This document shows positions 8,371 through 18,519 of a stretch of DNA of 52,393 nucleotides, piece by piece (position 1 is the stretch's first letter; every line of letters begins with the position of its first letter). A program made the translations under genes and the position numbers. Origin of the DNA: Ochromonas danica. Lineage: Eukaryota > Sar > Chrysophyceae > Chromulinales > Chromulinaceae. The DNA lies in contig VKHL01000180.1 in assembly GCA_015146655.1 (NCBI GenBank), forward strand, positions 1 through 52,393. Reading direction: 5' to 3'. The notes under the pieces were generated by a model that did not search any database, was not told the origin of the DNA, and saw only the letters and a list, made by a program, of their open reading frames with translations.

Positions 8371-10326
8371 TCAATGGGATAGTTGTTCACATGGTGGTGA
8401 GACAAGATGCGTTGCATGTGCTTGTGCATGCTCTTGTGGTTGGGATGAGGACGATGCCAACGCAATCGCTTCAAGTAGAGGTGTAGCCGATGCAGTCTCT
8501 GTAGGCGAGGAGGACGTTAAATGACCATTATTACCCTGTCCACTACTATCACTATTACCATTAGCCATGAGGGCCATCTTCTCTCTCATGGCTTGCTTCT
8601 TCCTGTCTTTCACATGTTTCAACGTTAGCTTCACAGATTGTGTTGAAAAATGTGTTTCGCCCAAAATCAATTTTCGCATTTCAACGCATTCAGATAGTAA
8701 ACGTTCTGCTTCTTCTAATCGACCCACTGCTTCATATAAAGTAGCTAGTTTAGTCATGACTGTTAATCGATCTGGATGATGTTCTCCTAATAATCTCAAA
8801 CTTCTTTCAAGACATTCTTCATAGACTTTCTCTGCTTCATCATATTGATGTAATGCTTGATAGACTTCACCTAAATGAGTCAAAGCTTGTAAACCATCAA
8901 TATGTTCAGGACAGGTTATCTGCATTCTAGCCACTAAATCTTTTAAAATTGGTAAAGCAGATTCATATTTCCCTTCTGTACGATAGACACCAGCTAAGGT
9001 ATTCATCACATGTAAGAATAAAGAAGAATGACTTTCTATATGATGACGTAAGATTTGTAAAGCAGGTAATAATAAACTTTCTGCTTTTTCATATTGTCCT
9101 TGTCGTTTAAATAGCAATGCCTCATCGTATAAGATCTGTGCCATATCAACATGATCTTCACCTGATATCGCCTTTTGTCTTTCTAGACAATCTTTAAATA
9201 AAGACTCTGCTTGTGGGAAGAAATCTCTTGCACGATAATGACAAGCCAGACGATTCATTAACTGTAAGACTTCTGGATGATTCTCTCCAAGTGATGCTCT
9301 GCGTTGATTAAAACAATTTACTAACAATGGTTCAGCTTTTTCATGTTGATGCATATGATCATATATCTTAGCTAAGGATAGAGATAAGGCTAAACAACTT
9401 TCATTCTTCATGGCTGCACTATGACCATTCGCCTTCTGTTGAGATTGAATGGTTAACTCACAGCTATGTAAGATATGCTCTCTTAACCTCTCATAAATCA
9501 TACGATTACATGCTGGGAAACCTATCGTTTGTGCTATAACTTGTAAGATTTTCTCACGATCTTCATGTTTAAAGGCTTCAGCACGTTCAATAAGAATAGA
9601 ATGTTGTAAACTATCTAAATAGCCTTGTCCTTGTTCTTCTACCATCTTTAACATTTCGTTATGATGGGTTGATAAGGTAACCACCTCTAACAATGCTTTA
9701 CTATCAATTACAAGGTAAAGTTCATAAAGACACCATAGACGATGTAACACTGTCCAAGGTGCTTTCCATCCACTACCACTTAGCACGATAAGGAATTGGT
9801 TAAACTGCTTTAAGGAATTACGCAAGGAATGTAACCACCAACGATAATCTAAATCAGAAGGTTTATATTGATTAAAGGAGAAGATATCAATCCATAAGAC
9901 AGTGTCTTGCGCAGTGTTAGGTTGATGATGATTCAAATGCTCTGTTAAGGTGTTCACTAAGTCAAGAAAGGGACTTTTCCAACTATGAATGATATAAACA
10001 TGTGCTTCACCAATAGCAGATGCTTGATCAGTAGTTTTGAGATAGTCACAATAAGTTGACTTGTTCGTGTCGGTTAGAGGGAGAATGTAACGTTGACAGA
10101 CTTCACGTGTGGTCAAATTCTTTAACTTGTCTAACCCACCACAAGATTGAATAAACACTTCTAAATGAGATAGTTTAATTCCTTCTTTAGGAAGTAATTT
10201 CAAGTTGGTTGAACCATTCATGGAATTGGAATCATTACGATGGAAAGACGATGAGAAGGATCCATGTCGACTATTTGATTGATATTTACGAGCAGCAGTA
10301 GATTCAGTTCCGATAGCACCTCCCAT
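8371..10326 (-). CDS. TPR (kinesin-light-chain-like) protein with a TIR-like N-terminal domain
   Basis: 651 aa from ATG 10326-10324 to TGA 8373-8371, single exon. Residues 1-45 are Ser/Asn-rich and disordered. Residues about 80-280 form a globular domain with 'YIIHSWKSPF' (111-120), 'LWIDIFSFNQ' (144-153), 'LIVLSGSGWKAPW' (179-191) and 'RLWCLYEL' (196-203). A beta strand followed by an acidic residue, an N-Q pair and an R.WC..E helix recalls TIR-like or HET-like folds, but I cannot assign a family with certainty. Residues about 300-585 hold kinesin-light-chain-type TPRs with typical 'Y..AE.L...L' and 'LGE.HP' spacing, e.g. 'LGEHHPDRLTVMTKLATLY'. The tail is Ser/Gln/His-rich. A signalling or scaffold role is likely. 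It is transcribed divergently from the TPR gene at 10920. Confidence 0.8.
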   Translation of the reverse strand: MGGAIGTESTAARKYQSNSRHGSFSSSFHRNDSNSMNGSTNLKLLPKEGIKLSHLEVFIQSCGGLDKLKNLTTREVCQRYILPLTDTNKSTYCDYLKTTDQASAIGEAHVYIIHSWKSPFLDLVNTLTEHLNHHQPNTAQDTVLWIDIFSFNQYKPSDLDYRWWLHSLRNSLKQFNQFLIVLSGSGWKAPWTVLHRLWCLYELYLVIDSKALLEVVTLSTHHNEMLKMVEEQGQGYLDSLQHSILIERAEAFKHEDREKILQVIAQTIGFPACNRMIYERLREHILHSCELTIQSQQKANGHSAAMKNESCLALSLSLAKIYDHMHQHEKAEPLLVNCFNQRRASLGENHPEVLQLMNRLACHYRARDFFPQAESLFKDCLERQKAISGEDHVDMAQILYDEALLFKRQGQYEKAESLLLPALQILRHHIESHSSLFLHVMNTLAGVYRTEGKYESALPILKDLVARMQITCPEHIDGLQALTHLGEVYQALHQYDEAEKVYEECLERSLRLLGEHHPDRLTVMTKLATLYEAVGRLEEAERLLSECVEMRKLILGETHFSTQSVKLTLKHVKDRKKQAMREKMALMANGNSDSSGQGNNGHLTSSSPTETASATPLLEAIALASSSSQPQEHAQAHATHLVSPPCEQLSH

Positions 10327-10919
10327 GAGATAATAATAAAATGAGGATGACTAAATATGGTAGCAGAGAGGAAGGAGGGGTTAGGCTATTGAAGAATGAA
10401 ACAATGCAATCAACTCAGACGCAACACACACCAACAACTGCAACCGTTACATAGGGTGAACACGCAAAACAATAATAACCCACCACACACATAGAGAAGT
10501 TGTCCTGCGCAAACCAATAATAGTTTAGATTTTTTATTTGCTTTGTTGTGTGTGTGTATGTTGAAGTTTAAAGTGTATGAAGAATATGAGAGGATGTTTA
10601 TTGGACTTGACTAAGATGAATGACTGTTAACCTAGACACCACCTTTAACAGTTCATGATTGTTGTTAGACTATCAGACAAAACAAAACATGACATCATCT
10701 CACTACAGTAGTAGGTTGTAGTGTGGGTGGGAAAGAGAAAACTGGCTTTAAAAGTCCATAATTCAGAGAGTTCTAGCAGCAGAGGTGGACTTTCCCTCCA
10801 CCACATTGTTGACATTTCATCACCTCATCACAAGTTCATTCACTTGAAGTGGAAGAAGAAAGAAAGAACAAATACCAACCAACCTTCAAAGCTTAGAAAA
10901 TAATAATAACTATTATAAG
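10327..10919. promoter_or_regulatory. Divergent promoter region between two TPR genes
   Basis: 593 bp separate the start codons of two head-to-head TPR genes. No coding content is supported. It is AT-rich with TG-repeat patches near 10540-10555. The final 70 bases before 10920 are A-rich, as expected for a 5' leader. A shared bidirectional promoter is an inference from spacing alone. Confidence 0.4.
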
Positions 10920-13900
10920 ATGAGTGAGACAACATCAATGCCAACGTCAATGCCATCATCAACTTTATTTCAAGTTGCGAAAGCATTAGACAAAAACAAA
11001 TTTCTACAATTGTATCGTCAAGTAGCTTTAATGACAAGATTAATCTTTGCCCCTTTTGGTATCCATGAAGACACTGTTGAATTAGTCGGATCAACCTATA
11101 TTCAACATCTTTATAAGCAATCCTTACAACAATTAGAAGACATGTTGTCTCGAGCATTGTTTCAATATTACAACATTGAAGATGATGCCATTGTAGCTAG
11201 TATGCATGAATATGTTGGGAAGAACAGTCATGCTTCTTCTTCTTCTTCCTCTTCTCAACATGGGAAGAAGGAGGAAGAAGAAGATCTACTCGAAGAAATG
11301 AAATCTTCGTTGGAATCGTTGCAAACGTTATTATACCCTCCTGAGGTAATAGAATATGACTTTACACACAGTCAACAACAGGAGGATGTCTTATCATTAC
11401 ATAGTTGTAAGACATTAGTCCATCGTGTACGTCATGCAATGAATCTATTGGTGAATTATCTTCAAGAAGAGAAGAAAGAAAATGATGAAAATGATGAAAA
11501 TAATCATGTTTTGGATTATGATGAAATGATAGAAGACAAACTACATTTAAGAATACGTCAACATGTTTTCCATCCTGTAGAAGCATTATCTAGTCTTTCT
11601 CTTCCTAGTCATCATAATGAAGATGGTAGTAATAAGAAAGTATTAAATGAGATCATTTCATCATTTATTACTGCATTAGATTTAAATGATGAAGTGACTC
11701 TATCTTATGGTCAATATGTTATGTTATGCAATCTCTATGCGAATGAGAAAGGTATCATAGAAGAAGAAGAAGAAGTTGAAGAAGGATGGTTAGTTGGGTT
11801 AAGAAGTGGTCGTCTTTGTCCACAATATGCACTTTGTTTACATCCTATCTTAGCGTATCTCTTACAACTTGCTGAGAGAGTCCGTGTGAGTAAGAAGAAG
11901 GAGAAGATGAATACTAACAATCCAGAAGAAGGAGAAGAGGTGAAAGAGTCAGAAGACGAAGTAGCGCTTAGACAAGCTTTACATTGTTTAGAGTGTTTAC
12001 AACATTCTCGTGAGTTAATACAACAAGGACATGGACATGATCAAACAACAACCGTTAAGGAAGCTTTACAAACACTTTCTTTACCCTGTCTACCTCCAAT
12101 ACTTGATCCTTCTTTGCCTCCATTACCTCGTCAACTAGTCTGTGCTATGCTGGTAGAACGTGCGAATTGTCATGTCCTTGTGGAAGACTTTGCTAATGCT
12201 TTGTCTGATCTCTCTCAAGCTATTGCTATTGATCGTCACTGTGGCCCAGCTTATTCTCTTCGCTCTACCATTCTCTTACGTCTTCTTTCACGTTCTAATG
12301 ATCCATTAATCTCAATGCATCAAACAAAGGTTAATGTTGTTAGTGATGTTGCTAGCATATTCCCTCTTTCTAAAGAAGAAGAGACAAGTATTCGAAACTG
12401 TCTTAATGAAGTCTTCCCAAGTCATTTAGGATGTGTTATCAATGAAGAAGATCTCTTTCTTCATCATGCAGCAGAGGATGCTATGTTAGGCTTTCTATTA
12501 ACTGGATCAACTGATATTGAATTAGCTGCTACAGCAGAAGAAGTTGCCAATGAAGCAGTACGAAAGTTTGCTAAACAAGTCTATCGTGCTAAAGTTGAAG
12601 GCGATCAATCTAAACCTGCTGGTAATGAACAACAACAAGACCATCCCAAGCCTTGGTTGATGACGAGTTATTTTGGTGCTTACAGTCATCCAGCTCAAGC
12701 TTATAATCTCTATGGTCCTGTTTCTGCTGCTACCATCTTTTCTTCTCCTACACCTGCATTAGAAGAACTACATGATATCGATGAAGATGATATCGATCAG
12801 AGTGGTAGAGGAAGTGGTAAACATCATCATAGTCATCATCATCCTTGTCCACCACCTCCTGGACATTTGCTTGATCCACTTCCTGGTAGTCAAGGAGTGG
12901 ATAGCAGTGGTGAAGAGAAAGAAGTTCGTCCTCTTTGCAAAGCACAAGATAGTGAAGCCTATAGTTTGTTATTGGCATTAGTACAGCAGATGAATATCAT
13001 ACTCTCTTGCTCTTCCACAGAAGATATGAACAATGAAGAAGAAGGGAAAGAGAAGGAGATCTCACCTTATGATGATATCTATGAAGAGATATTACGTCGT
13101 GCAGGTCTGGCTCAAGCAGGTCAAACGATAATCAATGGAAAGGTAGTTCAACAAACCTTTAACAATATTATCCCAGAGAAGTACACAGAAGTAGAAACAA
13201 ATGATTGTGTGATTGCATCTGATGATGATGTCTTCTTACAACGACTTCTGGGAGAAAGGTCTGACAAGCATTTCTCTCTTGTATCTGAAGGTGTCATGGA
13301 AGAAGTGTCTGCAGAAGATCTAGCAGCTTCTAATCCTTCTGCTAATGCTTCATCAGCATGTTCTACCTCTCATAACTTATCAATGGTTGCATCTGCAGCG
13401 TTTGCTACAATGGTATCTCTTGTGCAAAGTCATGCTGATCTCTTGGGTGTGCATATCCAATCGAATGGTGTGGTGACACGCTTAGATCATCCATGTGAGC
13501 CTATCCCTTTTGATGAAGTGGAAGAGGAAGAAGAAGAAGATGTAGCAGAGGCACATCATCATCTTCATTTCTCTACAGTCCTTGATGATCCCTATGAACA
13601 ATACAATCATGCATGGGGTGAAGATGGATTACCCGATCCTTTACAACATGCCTGGCATGAAATGGATGAAGAAGACGATGAAGATGGTGATGACGACGAA
13701 GAAGGCCATCATCATGATCGACAAGATGACATCGAACATGCTCGACTCTTCTTTGAGCAAATGATGCATGGTGTTGGTGTTGGTGTTGCTGGGGGTAGTG
13801 GCAGGGCGAAGAAACATCATGAGGATGAAGAAGGTAGCACTGTCTGGGAAGATATGAGCACATCAGCTTCCTCTAATGCTTCTGATGAAGATGACCATGA

Positions 13901-15451
13901 TGATCATGACGATAACAAGCAAACGCACAAGAAACCTTCTGTGAAGAAAGACATCGAGAAACCTCCAGAAGTGGATGTGAAACCTGATCATAAGATAGAT
14001 GATGAAGGTAGTAGTCCATCTAATGAAGACCGAGGAGTGGAGCCCATCATCCAGGAAGCTGAAGAGACACTGGAGGGAGTGGTCGAAGAGCCACCAAGTG
14101 ATGCTGAACCACCTGAAAGTGAAGGTATTCGTGGTCATTACCAAGATGAGGACGACGATGAAGAAGAAGTAGTACCCCCTCCACCAATAGTGGAGGTGGA
14201 AGACTCACCTGATCCTTATGACCCACACAACAACACCTCCGAGGGAGTGGAAGAAGAGATGGAGAGTGATGTCTACCTTGTGGAAGAAAGTCCTGATGCT
14301 GAGGAAGAAGAAGAGAAAGAAGAAGAAAAGGCAACTGCTGCTGCTGAAGAACCACCTGTTGGCGGATCGACTCCGATTGTCCACTCTCATCCCACGATCT
14401 CTCGTCATATCATTGCACGCTTGCTCAATGCCACAGCCACGGTGGTTTATCTCTTGGGTCATCATGCTGATGCTATTCAACTCTTAACATCTTCTTTAAA
14501 CTATGATCCTCTATTGACAGACAGTCGCATTAAGTTAGCAGCACTCTATTCTGAAGGAGAAGAAGTACGAAGATCAGCTTCCTTGTTAGATGAAGTGTTA
14601 ACAAGACATCCTGATCATGCAGTTGCTCTGTTACATTATGCAGAGGTGGAAATTCATCGTAACGCCTTTCCAGCTGCTTTAGGTAAGTGATGCTGTTGTT
14701 CATATTGAGTGGTGGAGTATTTTGTCTTATGTTTGTGGAGTGTGGTTTAGGTTATCTACGTCGAGCAAGACAGTTATTGGATGCTCATCTCCTTGTTGAT
14801 GCTCCTTCTACGACTGGTCGTCATCTCTACCATCTTCCTCCTACAGGAGAGGTGACATTCGAAGTTGGAAGTCTTTCTTGGGCATTATCCTTCAAGCAGT
14901 CAATGTTGCGAAGCCACAGACTAATTTCGGCTAATATCATAGCAATGCTAGGCGCTGCACATTTCCGCATTCAACCCAATTCCCCTGAAGTAGCAGTGCG
15001 TACCTTGGAAGAAGGGCTTTGCCGTCCAGGATTGGTTACATCATCAGCATTGGTGTTGTGTCTTGGCGATGTCCATTGCCAATGCGGTGATATGGTCAAG
15101 GCAATCAAACTGTATCAAGCCGCACAAGTCTTTGATCCAACCAATCCTTTGCCTTTTTTGAATGCTTCCAGAGCATATGCCCAACTTTCTCAACGTCAAC
15201 ATAGTCTAGCGCATCTTCGTGCAGCAGAAGAAGCTGATAGCAGTTGTGTGCTGGTTTATGTAGATCTTGCCCGAAGTCTGCGTAGCCAAGGTCTGGCAGA
15301 AGAGAGTGCTCAATGTTCTCGTAAGGCATTAGGACTAGCCAAGCAAGTGAGCGATTTCAGAGAAGTGTTGGCTGCTCAATATCTTGCTCTGTTGATTCTG
15401 CTTCTTGAGCGGAAAGGATTGGTTAAGAAGGAGTCCACCTTCACTTTGTAA
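10920..15451 (+). CDS. Large TPR protein with acidic/His-rich insert, two exons
   Basis: Model: exon 1 10920-14682 and exon 2 14751-15451, joined through a 68-nt GT-AG intron (donor gtaagt, acceptor tttag) that restores the frame as ...AALG-GYLRRAR. The product is 1487 aa. Single TPR-like helices occur near residues 415-450 ('ERANCHVLVEDFANALSDLS'). The middle (about 850-1140) is a highly acidic, His- and Glu-rich disordered insert with EEE, DDHDDHDD and HHH runs. Tandem TPRs fill the C-terminus from about 1165 on, e.g. 'VVYLLGHHADAIQLLTSSL' and 'DMVKAIKLYQAAQVFDPTN'. Protein-protein interaction is the expected role; I cannot assign an ortholog. Part of exon 2 is duplicated at 17526-17765. 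Confidence 0.8.
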
Positions 15452-15890
15452 TCTTACAGTAACAGTAGAAGAGGTGGCGGTAGTAGTCTAGTGATTGTAA
15501 ACTCTGCTTAAAACCGCATCATCTTCGAGCAACTGTATATTGCACAAACCACAGCCACTACAAACAGAAAGCTGATTGCGGGTTTCATTTAAAACGTTAT
15601 AATCATTTACGAAATGAAAAAGTTATACCAACAATGTAGCGTAAAACAACAACAGTCAGTGCTCGCTTGGTGACCGGACTGCATCATTTCTTTCAGTAAC
15701 ACGTCTTCTCGCAAACTCAATCAGCTTAGACTTAGCAGCAGCGAGAGCATCGAAGAACCAATCAAGCCTACGAGGACTCTTCTTTTCTACCTTGCCTCTG
15801 TCATAATAGTGTAGCATGTAGCTCTTCATGCTTAGTATATTACATAACTCTTAGTGTTGTATTACATAGCTCTCTCCTACTAAGCACCAT

Positions 15891-16166
15891 AGCCGCTAGA
15901 CTTTTCCCTTACGCGTTCAACAAGAAATGTTGTGGTAGACTACCTCCCCAATGCCAGCCCGAGTTGGCGACGACGCCGCAAGCGGAGGAGAAATGAAACC
16001 ATTTGATGAGCTTCTTCTTTGGATGATGATGTCAGTTGGTTTCATCTCCCCTCCGCTTGTGGCACGTGCAGGCTCTTTTACTTTCGTCGCCAACTCGGGC
16101 TGGCATTGGGGAGGTAGTCTACCACAGCATTTCTTGTTGAACGCGTAAGGGAAAAGTCTAGCGGCT
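15891..16166. repeat. Foldback (inverted-repeat) element 2
   Basis: Left arm 15891-16000 and right arm 16038-16166 are reverse complements, nearly perfect over the outer ~75 bases ('agccgctagacttttccctt' at the left end, its complement at the right end). The right arm carries about 20 extra bases near 16067-16087. The central loop is 37 bases. The outer ends are sharp. Size and structure fit a non-autonomous foldback or MITE-like element; no transposase is encoded and no clear target duplication is visible. Confidence 0.85.
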
Positions 16167-16483
16167 GCTGACAAATTCTTTCCCGGTTTCGGTGTTGACT
16201 CTTGAATGCTGCTGAGCGAATATTTAGAAAAGAGGCTGTAGTATTCGTTCTCGTCCAGCGGTAGAGTGCTAATATGGTCATTATTGCCTGGGTTTGTTGA
16301 AATTATTAAACACAGCCGATGGAAACTGTTAACATCTTAAAGTTGATTGTTTATTAACAGGTGACTATGACTGTAGTCAAACAAAGTTAATCTTCAATAA
16401 GAGTATGAACACAGGGCAGAACAGTGGGACGTCCAAAGACGACAAATGATTATAGTGCGTGATAAATCCGAATCGTTTTCATG

Positions 16484-16590
16484 CAACACCCACAGAAACG
16501 CTTTATAACTCAGAAAAATGGACTTTTTGGTTTGGTCAAAGAAAAGTCAATTTTTCTGAGTTATAAAGCGTGTGGGCGTAGTGTTTTTAG
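16484..16590. repeat. Foldback (inverted-repeat) element 3
   Basis: The inner arms 16499-16528 and 16542-16570 are almost perfect reverse complements ('cgctttataactcagaaaaa' against its complement), with a loop of about 13 bases. A weaker outward extension pairs 'aacacccacag' with 'tgtgggcgtagtgttt'. It is shorter than element 2, which lies only 320 bp away and is unrelated in sequence. Confidence 0.75.
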
Positions 16591-16747
16591 TGGATTCCTA
16601 CTGTCCCGGTTACGGGTGACCATTCTGTGAGAAGGATCACCCTATCACCTATCACCACCTCTAGACCTTCGGTTCCTCTGCAGGATTCCCCCACCCACAG
16701 AGTGAGTTTTACTCAACTTGGCCATTGTTGTCCATTGTGGTATAAGA

Positions 16748-17368
16748 ATGAGACGAAGGGGAGGAGTTGGTAGACCCAATGCAGATGATGCTGCATTGAC
16801 CGAAGTTGTTCCATTGGTAAATGTTGAAGTTCCTCCGGCTGAACAGCTTGATGAAAGGAATGCTGATGATATCAACCGAAGAATGAACGAAGAAACTGTT
16901 CGTAATAATGTAGCATTTAACAAAGCAAGAAACAAAGCGCAAGAAATTGTGCAGGACCGAGAAAGAGTAAACGATGTATTGCGTATCGCAAATGCAAGGC
17001 GTGATCGTTTACTTGGAATTGGAAGAGCTTTCCCGATGACTGACTTTATGGATATGATTGAAATGATCCGCTGTGTAGATAGGTTCCCATTGCGCGTTGA
17101 TACAAAAGTGTTGATTATTACTTCGCTCATTTATTTTATTAGCCCTGTCGATTTAATTCCCGATATTATACCCTTGGTTGGACTACTTGACGACATTGGC
17201 GTTATTGGCTTAACGATAAGGCAAATCAAAGTTGAGTTGGTCTCTTTTCGTGCTTGGAGAGCGAATGGTGGCATGCGAGCATATCCTCAGCCCGTCTTCT
17301 TCCTGCCACGTCTTCTTCCTCAACAAGAAAAGAGAGAATCGTCGATATGCCCCTGCACAATTGCGTAA
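16748..17368 (+). CDS. DUF1232 (YkvA-like) small membrane-associated protein
   Basis: The first ATG in frame is 16748 (MRRRGGVGRPNADD); the open frame extends upstream only to a TTG. 206 aa to TAA 17366-17368. Residues about 20-95 are a charged helical region. Residues about 120-165 contain the signature 'LIYFISPVDLIPDIIPLVG' followed by 'LLDDIGVIGL', which is the core of the DUF1232 family: a short hydrophobic hairpin of unknown biochemical function in bacteria and eukaryotes. After residue about 180 the sequence becomes Pro/Arg-rich and atypical. Another frame (17232-17441) continues with a plausible basic helix ('RRYAPAQLRKDSTQFRNYLL'), so the true C-terminus may be reached by a frameshift or unseen splice. 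Confidence 0.75.
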   Translation: MRRRGGVGRPNADDAALTEVVPLVNVEVPPAEQLDERNADDINRRMNEETVRNNVAFNKARNKAQEIVQDRERVNDVLRIANARRDRLLGIGRAFPMTDFMDMIEMIRCVDRFPLRVDTKVLIITSLIYFISPVDLIPDIIPLVGLLDDIGVIGLTIRQIKVELVSFRAWRANGGMRAYPQPVFFLPRLLPQQEKRESSICPCTIA

Positions 17369-17485
17369 AGATTCAACACAGTTTCGCAATTATTTGCTTA
17401 AAAAAAATATGCTATGCAAAGAAACTTACATGAAGAAATAATAATAATACATTAGTAGTAAATTCATAAACACGAGGAGGTTTAG

Positions 17486-17812
17486 AGAGTGTTTTGTCTT
17501 ATGTTTGTGACTGACTGTCTTTTAGGCTATCTACGTCGAGCAAGACAGTTATTGGATGCTCATCTCCTTGTTGATGCTCCTTCTACGACTGGTCGTCATC
17601 TCTACCATCTTCCTCCTACAGGAGAGGTGACATTCGAAGTTGGAAGTCTTTCTTGGGCATTATCCTTCAAGCAGTCAATGTTGCGAAGCCACAGACTAAT
17701 TTCGGCTAATATCATAGCAATGCTAGGCGCTGCACATTTCCGCATTCAACCCAATTCCCCTGAAGGATTCAAAGAACATCGCATAAAGATAAATGAATTA
17801 CCTTCTTCCTGA
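17486..17812 (+). pseudogene. Partial duplicate of TPR gene exon 2
   Basis: Bases 17526-17765 repeat 14751-14990, the first 240 bases of exon 2 of the upstream TPR gene, with a single silent T-to-C difference at the second base. About 40 bases of the upstream intron, including an AG acceptor, are also copied (17486-17525) but are more diverged. After 17765 the similarity stops and the frame runs 15 codons to a TGA (17810-17812). Because part of the intron is present, it arose by DNA duplication rather than retroposition. It is either a dead fragment or an alternative terminal exon giving a truncated TPR isoform. Confidence 0.8.
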
Positions 17813-18519
17813 ATAAATAGATAAATGAATTAGATAAACGAATTGATGTCCGCTTCTAGTCCAATGGTAAAGTCTATTGTTTGAAAAGAGATTATTCCTA
17901 ACTTCCATCCAATTCAATGTAATCTCGTTTAGTTTCACTCTAGACTCTGCGATTTGCTCTCATTTACTCTTATTCTTGTCTAGTGGACTATAGACTGCAT
18001 TTGCTTGATTCTGTTAGCAAACCATAGTCATCATACTCACTCTAATCTTATAATCTCATTCGAGATCTTGCACTGCAGATCGTCTATTTTCCATTTGAAG
18101 CGTCGATGTGTCTGTCAGTTACATACAGCAGTACCAAGTGGTTATGCGCGAAAATCAGCCTAACGGATTATTACTTGCAAAATTGAAGGTTTTGTAACAG
18201 AGAAGGTGGAGTTTCTGAGGGTCTTGCAGTTGGCTGCTGCTGCTGGTCATGGAGGAATCACTCGTTAATATCAACTTCGAAGACTTTCGTCAAGAAAGAA
18301 GTTCAATCCTTCCCTTATCGCTCCCTCACATTTTTTGCAAACAAATCAATCAAAAAACAAAAAATAATCGATAAAGAGCTTCAAGTTGTTAACAAAAAAT
18401 CCTAATCACAAAAGCAACACCAATTGAAACAACAAGAACAACTAAAACAAAAAACAAAAACAACAAGAACAAGCACAAAGCAACCTACCAATCGAACTCA
18501 TTTCAAGAACAGAGAAAAT
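17813..18519. promoter_or_regulatory. Upstream region and A/C-rich leader of the giant gene
   Basis: No gene is seen. From about 18340 to the ATG at 18520 the plus strand is dominated by A and C (runs such as caacaagaacaac), with few T or G. This looks like an unstructured 5' leader of a well-translated mRNA, as known for many eukaryotic genes. A TTG-started in-frame extension (18424) contains only leader-like Lys/Gln/Thr codons. Confidence 0.5.

Larger units (their letters stand above)
15452..16747. other. Repeat-bearing spacer before the DUF1232 gene
   Basis: No gene is supported. It contains two separate inverted-repeat elements (15891-16166 and 16484-16590) and the presumed promoter and leader of the gene starting at 16748. 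Short frames at 15917-16281 are translations of the inverted-repeat arms. Confidence 0.5.
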
